From Singulisphaera acidiphila DSM 18658 (lineage in GTDB: Bacteria > Planctomycetota > Planctomycetia > Isosphaerales > Isosphaeraceae), in the NCBI RefSeq assembly GCF_000242455.2, contig NC_019892.1:2232001-2296000 (forward strand): a DNA stretch of 64,000 nt, given 5' to 3'. Positions 18,464 to 26,178 of this stretch are shown here, piece after piece. Made by a program: the position numbers and the translations under genes. The notes beneath the pieces were generated by a model. It had not been told where the DNA came from. It saw nothing but the letters and a program-made list of their open reading frames with translations, and did no database searches. Positions within the stretch are counted from its first letter, which is position 1. Every line of letters begins with the position of its first letter.

Positions 18464-18753
18464 CAGCTCAAGGAACGGAATCCTCCCGCCAAAGTCTCTC
18501 AGGGGCAGTTCGGCTGCCACTGGCCTGAATCATCGGGTACAGTCCCCCCTTATCAAGGGGAAAGACGAGCACACGTTGCTTCGGAAGAGGGGTTGGCCTG
18601 AACGTCGTCTGCCTTGGTAATCGGCGAGATGTTCCACGCGGCAATCACACGCCGTTGGCACGTCGGTTGCTTTACTCAATGGCCAACCCCCTCCTGGATT
18701 TGACGCCTTGTCCACGAATCCGCTACACCCCATTCACCCGCTGGAGCCTGAAC

Positions 18754-19287
18754 ATGATCCGTGCCTCCGCCGCTGCTTTGCTGTCTCTCGCGTTGGTCAC
18801 TTGCCCAGCCTTCGCCCAGGACGGACCGTTGCGACGAGCCGGGCGCGCTTTGGACGCAACCGGCAAGAATATTCGCTCACGGGTGGAGACCGATGTGGCA
18901 CGCGCGCAAAGCGCGGTCCAGGAGCGAGAGATGCTCAACCGGGTCATGAGGCGGATCGAATGGGACAAGCAGTTCGTTGGATCCGCCTTGCGCGTGGAGT
19001 CCAGGCCGGGCGGGGCGATTATCCTTCGTGGTTCGGTCACTGACGCGACAGTCAAGCTGCGGGCGGTTGACCTGGCTCAGAATACCTTGGGCGTGACCAG
19101 CGTCACTGACGAACTGGCCGTGGTCAAGGAGGTCAGGGTGATCCAGGCGAACCCTGCCCCGATCGTGATCGAGTCGATCCCGTCGGTGGGCAAAGAGGTC
19201 AGGGTGATCGAGAGTGCCCCTGCCCCGATCGTGATTGAGTCGACGCCGGCTGAGCCGGCTGAGGCAAAGGTGAACGGGAAACCCTGA
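18754..19287 (+). CDS. Exported BON-domain protein with C-terminal repeats
   Basis: A 177-residue protein with a signal peptide (MIRASAAALLSLALVTCPAFA). The middle holds one BON domain (GSVTDATVKLRAVDLAQ, then GVTSVTDEL), a fold that contacts membranes or envelope partners. The C-terminus carries two copies of a 22-residue unit (KEVRVI, then APIVIES) encoded by a 66-base tandem DNA repeat (19131 and 19197). The frame is open upstream to 18655, but only the start at 18754 yields a signal peptide. Confidence 0.75.
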   Translation: MIRASAAALLSLALVTCPAFAQDGPLRRAGRALDATGKNIRSRVETDVARAQSAVQEREMLNRVMRRIEWDKQFVGSALRVESRPGGAIILRGSVTDATVKLRAVDLAQNTLGVTSVTDELAVVKEVRVIQANPAPIVIESIPSVGKEVRVIESAPAPIVIESTPAEPAEAKVNGKP

Positions 19288-19343
19288 AGACCGCATGTCG
19301 CCGATCCTCATCTCTGAGTGATCGCCGGCCTGTTTGTTTTTTT

Positions 19344-19496
19344 GTAATCGCTTGGCAGTTGGTGCGCGCATCGGAATTCGACGGAGGTCGCTCAAGGCCG
19401 TTAGGACACCCGAACTACCAGTTCAGGCCGTAAACTTCCTTTTCAGACAGCGTTCCTTACTCAGATTCGCGTACCAGATGCCGAGCGATAGGAAAA
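19344..19496. repeat. 153-bp direct repeat, copy 1
   Basis: Bases 19344-19458 are identical to 19615-19729 (115 bases); similarity continues to 19496 with a few substitutions. The two copies flank a perfect palindrome. The unit contains no gene of its own. Confidence 0.9.
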
Positions 19497-19505
19497 AAAG
19501 GAGAA

Positions 19506-19607
19506 TTTAACCACGAATGACACAAATGACACGAATGAAGAAAAAAATGAAAAAATGATTGAATTTCTTTGTTTTTATTCGTGTCATTTGTGTCATTCGT
19601 GGTTAAA
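19506..19607. repeat. Perfect 31-base palindrome, MITE/REP-like
   Basis: The 31 bases at 19506-19536 are the exact inverse of 19577-19607, with a 40-base A/T-rich spacer. Each arm contains two 9-base steps of the GACACAAAT/GACACGAAT type. The motif 'ttaaccacgaatgacac' is a repeat I have seen dispersed in many bacterial genomes. The transcript of either strand would form a long hairpin. Confidence 0.85.
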
Positions 19608-19614
19608 AATTTCC

Positions 19615-19767
19615 GTAATCGCTTGGCAGTTGGTGCGCGCATCGGAATTCGACGGAGGTCGCTCAAGGCCGTTAGGACACCCGAACTACCAGTTCAGGCC
19701 GTAAACTTCCTTTTCAGACAGCGTTCCTTCTCCAGATTCGTGCACCAACTGCCGAGCGCTAGGAAAA
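19615..19767. repeat. 153-bp direct repeat, copy 2
   Basis: Second copy of 19344-19496, offset by 271 bases, ending 46 bases before the YdeI-like gene. The substitutions are confined to the last 38 bases, so the copies probably arose by one recent duplication together with the palindrome insertion. Confidence 0.9.
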
Positions 19768-19813
19768 CTTTGACCGTCTTTGCGCATCGGTCAGTCATTC
19801 GTAAATCATCGCC

Positions 19814-20413
19814 ATGAACCCGATCTTCTTCGAGACGCCGGCCGACTTCCGGGCATGGCTCGCCGAGAATCACGCCACCGCCGAATTCCTCTTGGTAGGC
19901 TTCCACAAAAAGGGAACCGGCCGACCAAGCATGACCTGGTCCGAATCCGTTGACGAGGCACTGTGCTTCGGCTGGATTGACGGTGTCCGCAAGGGCATCG
20001 ACGCCGAGAGATACACGATCCGCTTCACGCCGCGAAAGGCCGGAAGCATTTGGAGTAGCGTCAACGTCAGGAAGATCCAGGAACTGACCGAGCTCGGGCG
20101 CATGCAGGCTGCCGGGCTGGCTGCGTTTCAGGCACGGAAGGAAGACCGGTCGGGCATCTACTCCCATGAGCAGGAGGACGTCGAGATGCCCGAGCCGTAC
20201 CTGGGCCTCCTGCGGGACAACACGGCGGCGTGGGAGTTCTACGAGAAACAGCCGCTGTCCTACCGGAAAGCGGTCAACTGGTGGGTCGCCAGTGCCAAGA
20301 AAGAGGAGACGCGCCGGAAGCGGCTGGATTCGTTAATGGCGTACTCAGCTCGGGCGGAGCGGGTGCCGCAATTCACGTGGAAGAAGGCGGGCTCTAGTGA
20401 GGGAGGCGGCTGA
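19814..20413 (+). CDS. YdeI/OmpD-associated family protein
   Basis: A 199-residue cytoplasmic protein of the YdeI (bacteriocin-protection) family. Typical parts are the start F-x-x-PADFRAWLAENH, the strand LLVGFHKKGTGRPSMTW, the signature EALCFGWIDGVRKGID and FTPRKAGSIWS. The C-terminal lysine/arginine-rich segment VASAKKEETRRKRLDSLM is also typical. The biochemical role is unknown; family members affect stress and antimicrobial peptide resistance. It stands alone, directly after the repeat block. Confidence 0.9.
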   Translation: MNPIFFETPADFRAWLAENHATAEFLLVGFHKKGTGRPSMTWSESVDEALCFGWIDGVRKGIDAERYTIRFTPRKAGSIWSSVNVRKIQELTELGRMQAAGLAAFQARKEDRSGIYSHEQEDVEMPEPYLGLLRDNTAAWEFYEKQPLSYRKAVNWWVASAKKEETRRKRLDSLMAYSARAERVPQFTWKKAGSSEGGG

Positions 20414-20496
20414 CCTGGGGGGGGGCGATCCCGAAGGAGCCGCCCCGTCGGGTCTACTTCGCCGTCACGCCATCGCGTTCCCGAATGCCCTTGGCA

Positions 20497-20601
20497 TCAA
20501 TCAGCCCGCTTCTGGGTCTTGATCCAGGCGTAGGCTTCGCGTAGCAGCTCGGCCATCGGCAGCATGGGGCCGTCCTGGATGCGGTAGGCTGGTTGGGGCA
20601 T
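20497..20601 (-). CDS. Possible 34-residue small protein
   Basis: A short frame begins with ATG (20599-20601, minus strand) and is preceded by AAGGAGAG at good spacing. The peptide MPQPAYRIQDGPMLPMAELL... ends in TQKRAD, is amphipathic and without a membrane segment. It lies next to an IS630 remnant. The ribosome site is the main support; it might equally be a leftover of a larger gene. Confidence 0.3.
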   Translation of the reverse strand: MPQPAYRIQDGPMLPMAELLREAYAWIKTQKRAD

Positions 20602-20726
20602 GGTGCTCTCCTTCTCTTCGGGTTCCGGCCCGCCAATCGGGCCTTACTACGGGAGCGACCAAGAGCCGCCAGAGGTGGCCGGGTCATACTTGAAGATGGG
20701 TGGGGACCCGTCTGCAGGTTGATCTC

Positions 20727-20852
20727 GAACTCTTGCGCCCGGTGCCGCCGGTAACACTTGCCGATGACGTGATCGGTGGCGACGTCCAGGGTCATGAACA
20801 GCGAGGTCGTCCCGTTGCAGACGTAATCGGGAGTCCTCTGCTCGGCTTTCCA
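20727..20852 (-). pseudogene. IS630-family transposase fragment
   Basis: Minus-strand residues QRTPDYVCNGTTSLF, then LDVATDHVIGKCYRRHRAQEF match the catalytic-core region of IS630-type transposases (Asp of the DDE triad in LDVAT). Both the N-terminal helix-turn-helix part and the C-terminal Glu region are missing, and no terminal repeats are visible, so this is a remnant of an old insertion. Confidence 0.6.
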
Positions 20853-20996
20853 TGACACCTTTCGGCATCCCCTTTTCTTTCCCTGCCTCATTCCTTATCG
20901 TGGCGCTTTCGGGTGCGGCCGTGATCGATCCCGTATACCCGGAGCGAGGAACCTCAAGGGGAGAAGGCGGAGCCGATCCGTCCTTTGATATTCGCA

Positions 20997-21695
20997 ATGG
21001 CCGACGAATTGGAACCCGAAAACGACCTCATCTTGGCGGCACTTCCCGAGCCCCTCGTTTCCGAGGAGATCGCTCAGGAGATCGCATTTGTCATCCCTGC
21101 GGCCGTTTATGAGTCGATCGATACCGAGGACGAACTCGCCCAGCCCGCTGAGCCCATTGCGGATCAGAAAGAGTCGAGCGACTCCTTGACCTTACCGGCG
21201 ATCGCAGCCCTGGGGGAAACGCTCCACCGGAAGCTCGACACCCTGCAAACGCTCTTCGAACGAGAGATCCGGGCCGAGGCCACGCGGGAGAAGGTGGTCG
21301 ACCGTTTGCACGCCGAGTTGCAGGAGTACAAGCAGGGCCTGCTTCTGAATGTGCTTCGGCCCATTTTTGTCGACCTGATCCAACTTCACGACGACATCGG
21401 CAAGATCGCCGAGGCGCAAGGCGAAGGGGATGGGAACGGCGAGGCCAGCCGATACCTGGGGTTGATGCGTGGTTTCCAACAAGGGATCGAAGATATCCTC
21501 TATCGCCAAGGGGTCGAACCCTACCTGCAAGAGGGCGAGTCGTTCGACCCACGGCGACAGCGGGCGGTCGCGACGGTGGTGACTGAGGATGCCGCCCTGA
21601 ACAAGCAGATCGCCGCCCGGCACCGCAAAGGGTTCCAGGCGGGCGATCGGGTGATCCGAGCCGAGATCGTCTCGGTCTACGCCCTCAAGAAGTAG
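20997..21695 (+). CDS. GrpE-like nucleotide exchange factor
   Basis: A 232-residue protein. An acidic N-terminal 70 residues precede a long helical part (residues about 75-140) and a C-terminal beta domain with GVEPYLQEGESFDPRRQRAV and QVGDR-like GFQAGDRVIRAEIVSVY, the GrpE pattern. GrpE dimers release ADP from Hsp70. The gene is separated from two unusual Hsp70 genes by the opposing VIT-vWA gene, and probably serves those Hsp70s. It is more divergent than a housekeeping GrpE, which usually sits beside dnaK or hrcA. The ATG at 20997 is chosen over an upstream TTG at 20985. Confidence 0.75.
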   Translation: MADELEPENDLILAALPEPLVSEEIAQEIAFVIPAAVYESIDTEDELAQPAEPIADQKESSDSLTLPAIAALGETLHRKLDTLQTLFEREIRAEATREKVVDRLHAELQEYKQGLLLNVLRPIFVDLIQLHDDIGKIAEAQGEGDGNGEASRYLGLMRGFQQGIEDILYRQGVEPYLQEGESFDPRRQRAVATVVTEDAALNKQIAARHRKGFQAGDRVIRAEIVSVYALKK

Positions 21696-21726
21696 GCCCG
21701 GCGAGATGCGTTGGGGCTGCCGGGCC
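21695..21726. terminator. GC-rich hairpin after the grpE-like gene
   Basis: GGCCCGGC (21695-21702) pairs perfectly with GCCGGGCC (21719-21726) between convergent genes. There is no clear T-tract, so factor-independent termination is uncertain. Confidence 0.4.
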
Positions 21727-21758
21727 GATCAGGCAAGAGGGGCAAATTCTTTACTTGG

Positions 21759-24101
21759 TCACGGTTTCGCGAGTTCGAAGCGATAGATCTGACCGTCCAG
21801 CTCGACCGTCACCGGCTCGTCGAAGGTCAAGTACTGGTTCAGCTCGGTTTTCTGACTCTCCGCCAGACGGAAGAAGGCATCGCTGAACTGCTCGATGACC
21901 GTAGCCTTGGCGTCGTCCTCGGGTTTGACCGTCGAATCGATCCAGTGCTGGTTCTTGTAATAGAAGGTCTTTGCCCCGACCTGGCGAACCGATGGTCGTC
22001 CGTCCGCTTCCTTGGCTTCTGCATTGAACAGGCCCGGTTCGTTGGCTCCCTGGGCGCGAGTCCGCTGAAGTCCGTTGGAGTCGCGTCGCGAACCCGAACT
22101 CCCGGCGCCCAGGCTCATCCCGCCAAAGCGGCCAGAAATCGTCGAACTCTCCGTGGAAAGGGCCGGTGTACCTGCTCTGGGGGCTGACGACGGGAGAGAG
22201 AAGGAGTCGCCAGAGGCTGATGAGGGACGGGCCGCCTCCTGGTAGAAACGCTTGGCACCCCGCTGGATCACGCCGGTTGCGCCATCCGTGATTTCAAGCT
22301 CGTGGAGGCGCTCGCCGGCGCGGACGGTGTTCGCCATTCCGCCGTGCAGCGGAATGCTCTCGTCGGCCAGGAACGAAGTGTAGGGAGTCATGATGCCATA
22401 CTTCGTGCTCAGGGAGACGAGTTCATCAATCAGCTCCTTATTCTGGCCTCGCAGATCGATCTCATCGATGATGTGGCCGACACGCCGCATCGCCCAGACA
22501 CGCTCGACAAAGTCGAACGCCGTACCACGGTCGGTCGAGGCGAGTTCGGCCGGGAACTCAAAACTCCGGCGCTCACCACCGGCGCGGCCGGACAAGCGGA
22601 TGGTGGAGCGGCCCGCTTGGCGGTAACGCCCGACCCAAACGAGCTGACCCCCTTCGAACAGGTCGGGGAGGTCGCGGGGATAGGTCCGGTTGACGTCGGT
22701 GTCGGTGAGCTCGATCCGAATGTCGGTCAGGACCGGGCTTGTCATCTTGGCGTAGAACCGAGAGACGTGGGACTCGATGTCGTCGTCGGGTTTGACGTAC
22801 TCGCTGGTCCCGCTGTTGCCGCCGCTGAGCCGGTCGAGCAGGCGTGAGTTGACGTCGTAACCGACCCCAAACGCGAAGATCCGTGCGTGCTCCCGGTTTG
22901 CTTTTCGAGCCCCCTCGGCAATGGCCATCTCGCCCGTCTCCCCTGCGGTGGGGAGGCCGTCGGTGAGGAATAGGACATAGCTGGGTCGTGAGTCATCGTG
23001 GATCATGCCCAGCGCCGATTTGAGGGCGGCGTCGATGTTCGTTGCGCCTCCCTCGCGGATGTTGTCCACGAATCGATCGGCCTCGGCTCGCGTTTTCGAC
23101 GTGTACCGCTGGAGCTCAGGCTGGAAGGTTTCGACCCGATCATCGTAGACGACGATGTTGAACAGGTCATCGTCGCGCAAGTTGTTGAGGACGAATTGAA
23201 GGGCCTTTCGCGCTTGCTCGATCTTCTTGCCTGCCATTGAGCCCGAGCGGTCGAGGACGAAAATAACCGTCTTGGGCACAGGCTTGACGTCAGTCGGCTT
23301 GACCTGCGGGCTGGCGAGCATCAAGAAGTAGCCATCCTCGGAGCCGCTGGGCTTGTAGCTCATCACCGTGGCCCCGAGCGCTCCCTCGGCCAAGGAGTAG
23401 ACCAGGCGAAAGTCGTTCTTGGGAACGACGTCGCGCTGTTCCAGGAGGACCCGAGCGTCGTGGTCCCCGTCGCGGCGGATGGTGGTGTCGCTGGTGGGGC
23501 TGTAGAGCGACTTGATGGCGTCCCGGCTCTGGATTTGCAGCGAGAGCGTGAGCCGCTGAATTGGCTTGGCCGTGAACTTCTGGGTATTGAACGGGTAGGC
23601 GAACTCGACGAGGTCGCGATCGCGCTTGCAGAGTTGCGTGTAACGCATCGTGACCTTGCGATCGGCCCCGGGGGGGATCGGGAAGACGCTGGTTCGGAAG
23701 AGGCCGCGTCCCATGTATTCGAGTAGGGCCGGGTCGCGCTTGGTTCGAACGATCTCTTCGTAGATCCGCCGCGCCTCGTCCTTGGGCAGGAGCCGGCCAG
23801 GGAGTTCCTTGCCGTCCACCATCAGGACGAAGTTCTGGATCGCCCCTTCCTCGGGCAAGGGGAAGTAGTATTCCGACTCGAGCACGGTTGAGCCCGGGTT
23901 GTGGAACGTCTGCGAGACCTGAACCTCAGCCACCTGATCGCGCACCTTGGCATCGACCGTCACGTCGCGAATTTCATAAGAACGGGCGATCGGGTGGTTG
24001 GGGCGACGGTCGATCATGATGCCTTGTGACCACGCTCGGTCCGGCTGGGCCGCCAGGGCCAGAGCGATGACGATCAGGTATCGTCCGACTCGAGGTTTCA
24101 T
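21759..24101 (-). CDS. Exported VIT plus von Willebrand A domain protein
   Basis: A 780-residue protein with a signal peptide (MKPRVGRYLIVIALALAAQ). Residues about 30-160 form a VIT domain (ESEYYFPLPEEGAIQ, RIYEEIVRTKRDPALLEY), and a vWA domain follows with a complete metal site: DRSGSM (Asp at residue 284), the Thr in GGATNID and Asp in LTDGLP. This is the inter-alpha-trypsin-inhibitor heavy-chain layout. The region past the vWA ends in a stretch with YGIMTPYTSFLADES, typical of the family, then a low-complexity tail and a C-terminal beta segment. It should act in the periplasm or at the surface in metal-dependent binding. It is transcribed away from the Hsp70 operon. Confidence 0.92.
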   Translation of the reverse strand: MKPRVGRYLIVIALALAAQPDRAWSQGIMIDRRPNHPIARSYEIRDVTVDAKVRDQVAEVQVSQTFHNPGSTVLESEYYFPLPEEGAIQNFVLMVDGKELPGRLLPKDEARRIYEEIVRTKRDPALLEYMGRGLFRTSVFPIPPGADRKVTMRYTQLCKRDRDLVEFAYPFNTQKFTAKPIQRLTLSLQIQSRDAIKSLYSPTSDTTIRRDGDHDARVLLEQRDVVPKNDFRLVYSLAEGALGATVMSYKPSGSEDGYFLMLASPQVKPTDVKPVPKTVIFVLDRSGSMAGKKIEQARKALQFVLNNLRDDDLFNIVVYDDRVETFQPELQRYTSKTRAEADRFVDNIREGGATNIDAALKSALGMIHDDSRPSYVLFLTDGLPTAGETGEMAIAEGARKANREHARIFAFGVGYDVNSRLLDRLSGGNSGTSEYVKPDDDIESHVSRFYAKMTSPVLTDIRIELTDTDVNRTYPRDLPDLFEGGQLVWVGRYRQAGRSTIRLSGRAGGERRSFEFPAELASTDRGTAFDFVERVWAMRRVGHIIDEIDLRGQNKELIDELVSLSTKYGIMTPYTSFLADESIPLHGGMANTVRAGERLHELEITDGATGVIQRGAKRFYQEAARPSSASGDSFSLPSSAPRAGTPALSTESSTISGRFGGMSLGAGSSGSRRDSNGLQRTRAQGANEPGLFNAEAKEADGRPSVRQVGAKTFYYKNQHWIDSTVKPEDDAKATVIEQFSDAFFRLAESQKTELNQYLTFDEPVTVELDGQIYRFELAKP

Positions 24102-24437
24102 GGGAGACCCTCCTCCTAAAACGTGACGATCCGGCGATTGCGATGGGACCTATTCAAAGAACGTGCGAAGGGGACAATTCTTAGGGACAAACCGTGATCC
24201 ACGTCCTGATTCGAAGTCGATTTCCCGTATCCTTTCTTTTTCGAGCCGTTCCCCCCGTTCATGGTTTCCGTTCTCTTAATCGTTTCAAACGAACGTCTGC
24301 CATCGGACGCGTTCCGCGATTACAATCAATAATTCGTTCGCCGGGACGAAGATCCAGGGCGAGATGGCTCGACACCTTTTTTTTGGTTTTCGAGTCAGTC
24401 CCCGTTCGTAGTGGCCCAGCCAAAGGGAGCCCTTGCC
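24102..24437. other. 336-base divergent control region of VIT-vWA and Hsp70 genes
   Basis: Contains the promoters of two diverging units. The stretch 24180-24330 is AT-rich relative to the genes. It holds the palindrome TCGTTTCAAACGA at 24280-24292. No CIRCE element of the HrcA type was found. Confidence 0.4.
24280..24292. promoter_or_regulatory. 13-base palindrome, candidate operator
   Basis: TCGTTTCAAACGA is a perfect inverted repeat around a central C, about 145 bases upstream of the Hsp70 start. It could bind a dimeric regulator; no family can be named. Confidence 0.3.
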
Positions 24438-26105
24438 GTGAGCGAAGGTCTCAAACGCGTCTACGGTATCGATCTGGGGACAACCTATTCGGCGATCGCG
24501 TACGTCGACGAGCATGGGAAGCCGGTGATCGTTCCCAACCAGGAGAGTGAGCGAATCACCCCGTCGGTCGTGCTCTTTGACGGCGACAACATCATCGTGG
24601 GTAACACGGCGAAGGAGTCGGCCAAGGTCGAACCTCACCGTGTCGTCTCCCGGGTCAAGCAGCATATGGGTGACCCGAACTACGTGTTCGAGCACGACGG
24701 CCAGGTCTTCAGCCCCGAGGACATCTCGTCGTTCGTCCTCCGCAAGGTCGTCGGTGACGCGGAGCTGGCGCTCGGTGAAGAGAAGATTACCGACGTCGTC
24801 ATCACCTGCCCGGCCTACTTCGGAACGCCCGAACGCGAGGCGACCGCCAACGCGGGACGCCTGGCCGGCCTCAACGTCCGTGCCGTTCTCAACGAGCCGA
24901 CCGCCGCCGCCATTGCCTATGGGCTCGAACAAGGGGACGATCAGACCGTTCTCGTCTACGACCTTGGTGGCGGAACCTTCGACATCACGATGATCGAGAT
25001 CAAGGACCGCCTGATCCGGGTCATCTGCACGGGCGGCGACCATCGACTCGGTGGCACCCTCTGGGATGAGGCCATCGTGATGTACCTGGCCGACCAGTTC
25101 CGCGAGCAGACCGGACTCGACGCCGACCCGATGGACGACCCCGAGGTCCTCAACGACCTCTTCCTTCAGGCCGAGCGTGGCAAGAAGACCCTCACTCAGC
25201 GCGACAAGGCCCCGTTCCGGGTCACCCACGCCGGGCAGCAGGCTCGCGTCGAACTGGAACGCACCAAGTTCGACGAGATCACCAAGCACCTGCTCGACCG
25301 GACGATCGAGCTCACCCGCGAAATGCTGGCCGACGCCAAGGTCAAAGGGCACGAAGGGTTCGACAAGATCATCCTCGTCGGCGGCTCCACGCGGATGCCC
25401 CAAGTTCGTGAGCGGATCGTCGCCGACTTCGCCAAGGAACCGGAAAGCTTCGACCCCGACGAGTCGGTCGCCAAGGGGGCGGCGCTGTTCGGTCTGAAGG
25501 AGTCGCTCGAAGAGTCGGTCCGCGAGATCCTCGCGCCCGAAGGCGCTGTGGCAAATGGGTCGGCGAACGAGCAGAGTCTCGAGGCTGCGTCCGAGGAACA
25601 GGTGGCCGAAGCGCTCGACCGGATCGAGAAACAACTCGGCTTCACGCTCACCGGGCCGGTGCGGGATCTGGTCAACACCAAGATCGTCAACGTCTTGAGC
25701 AAGAGCCTTGGCGTCGTGGCCCGCGACGACAAGAACAAGGATGTCGTCGTTTACCTCCTCCCGCGCAACGGCGAAGTCCCGATGGAATACAGCAGTGACT
25801 TCGGCACCGACACCGCGAACCAGGCCGGCGTCGATATCCGCGTGATGGCCGGCGAACGGGATAGCCCCGAACCGCTCGACTGCAAGGATGTCGGCACGGC
25901 CACCTTGAATCTTCCCCCGAGCCTGCCGGCTCGGAGCCCGATCCGGGTGAAGTTCGCCATCAACCGGGACGGCCGGCTCATCGTCACCGCGACCGACCTG
26001 ACCGGTGGGGCCTCGATCGACGTTGAGTTTGAGACGGAAGCGGTCCTCAACGCCGAAGAGGTGGCCGAGAGGTCGTCGGCCTTGCGGTTGCTGAACGTCT
26101 CCTGA
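24438..26105 (+). CDS. Lid-less Hsp70 (DnaK-like) chaperone
   Basis: A 555-residue Hsp70. The nucleotide-binding domain is complete: phosphate 1 loop GIDLGTTYSAIAY, phosphate 2 loop DLGGGTFDITM, and adenosine motif GGSTRMPQ (from residue 315). A substitute linker with an acidic, Ala-rich insertion follows, then a substrate-binding beta domain (SLGVVARD, INRDGRLIVTATD). The protein stops there: the alpha-helical lid and EEVD-like tail of DnaK are missing. The GTG at 24438 is chosen because AAAGGGAG at 24422-24429 precedes it; an in-frame GTG at 24411 would add nine residues. First gene of a six-gene same-strand run. Confidence 0.9.
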   Translation: MSEGLKRVYGIDLGTTYSAIAYVDEHGKPVIVPNQESERITPSVVLFDGDNIIVGNTAKESAKVEPHRVVSRVKQHMGDPNYVFEHDGQVFSPEDISSFVLRKVVGDAELALGEEKITDVVITCPAYFGTPEREATANAGRLAGLNVRAVLNEPTAAAIAYGLEQGDDQTVLVYDLGGGTFDITMIEIKDRLIRVICTGGDHRLGGTLWDEAIVMYLADQFREQTGLDADPMDDPEVLNDLFLQAERGKKTLTQRDKAPFRVTHAGQQARVELERTKFDEITKHLLDRTIELTREMLADAKVKGHEGFDKIILVGGSTRMPQVRERIVADFAKEPESFDPDESVAKGAALFGLKESLEESVREILAPEGAVANGSANEQSLEAASEEQVAEALDRIEKQLGFTLTGPVRDLVNTKIVNVLSKSLGVVARDDKNKDVVVYLLPRNGEVPMEYSSDFGTDTANQAGVDIRVMAGERDSPEPLDCKDVGTATLNLPPSLPARSPIRVKFAINRDGRLIVTATDLTGGASIDVEFETEAVLNAEEVAERSSALRLLNVS

Positions 26106-26178
26106 GCCGTGCCCGTGTCCCGTGACATACCGATCTCAAGAATTTTTCAAACGAACCGACCTTCAGCGGGAGTCGGGA

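Noticed and set aside
19506..19607. CRISPR-like look of the repeated 9-base steps
   Set aside because: Only one palindrome with an AT-rich spacer; no regular repeat-spacer pattern and no cas genes.
20852..21112. 86-codon plus-strand frame upstream of the grpE-like gene
   Set aside because: Overlaps the grpE-like start in another frame and has no ribosome site or recognisable domain.
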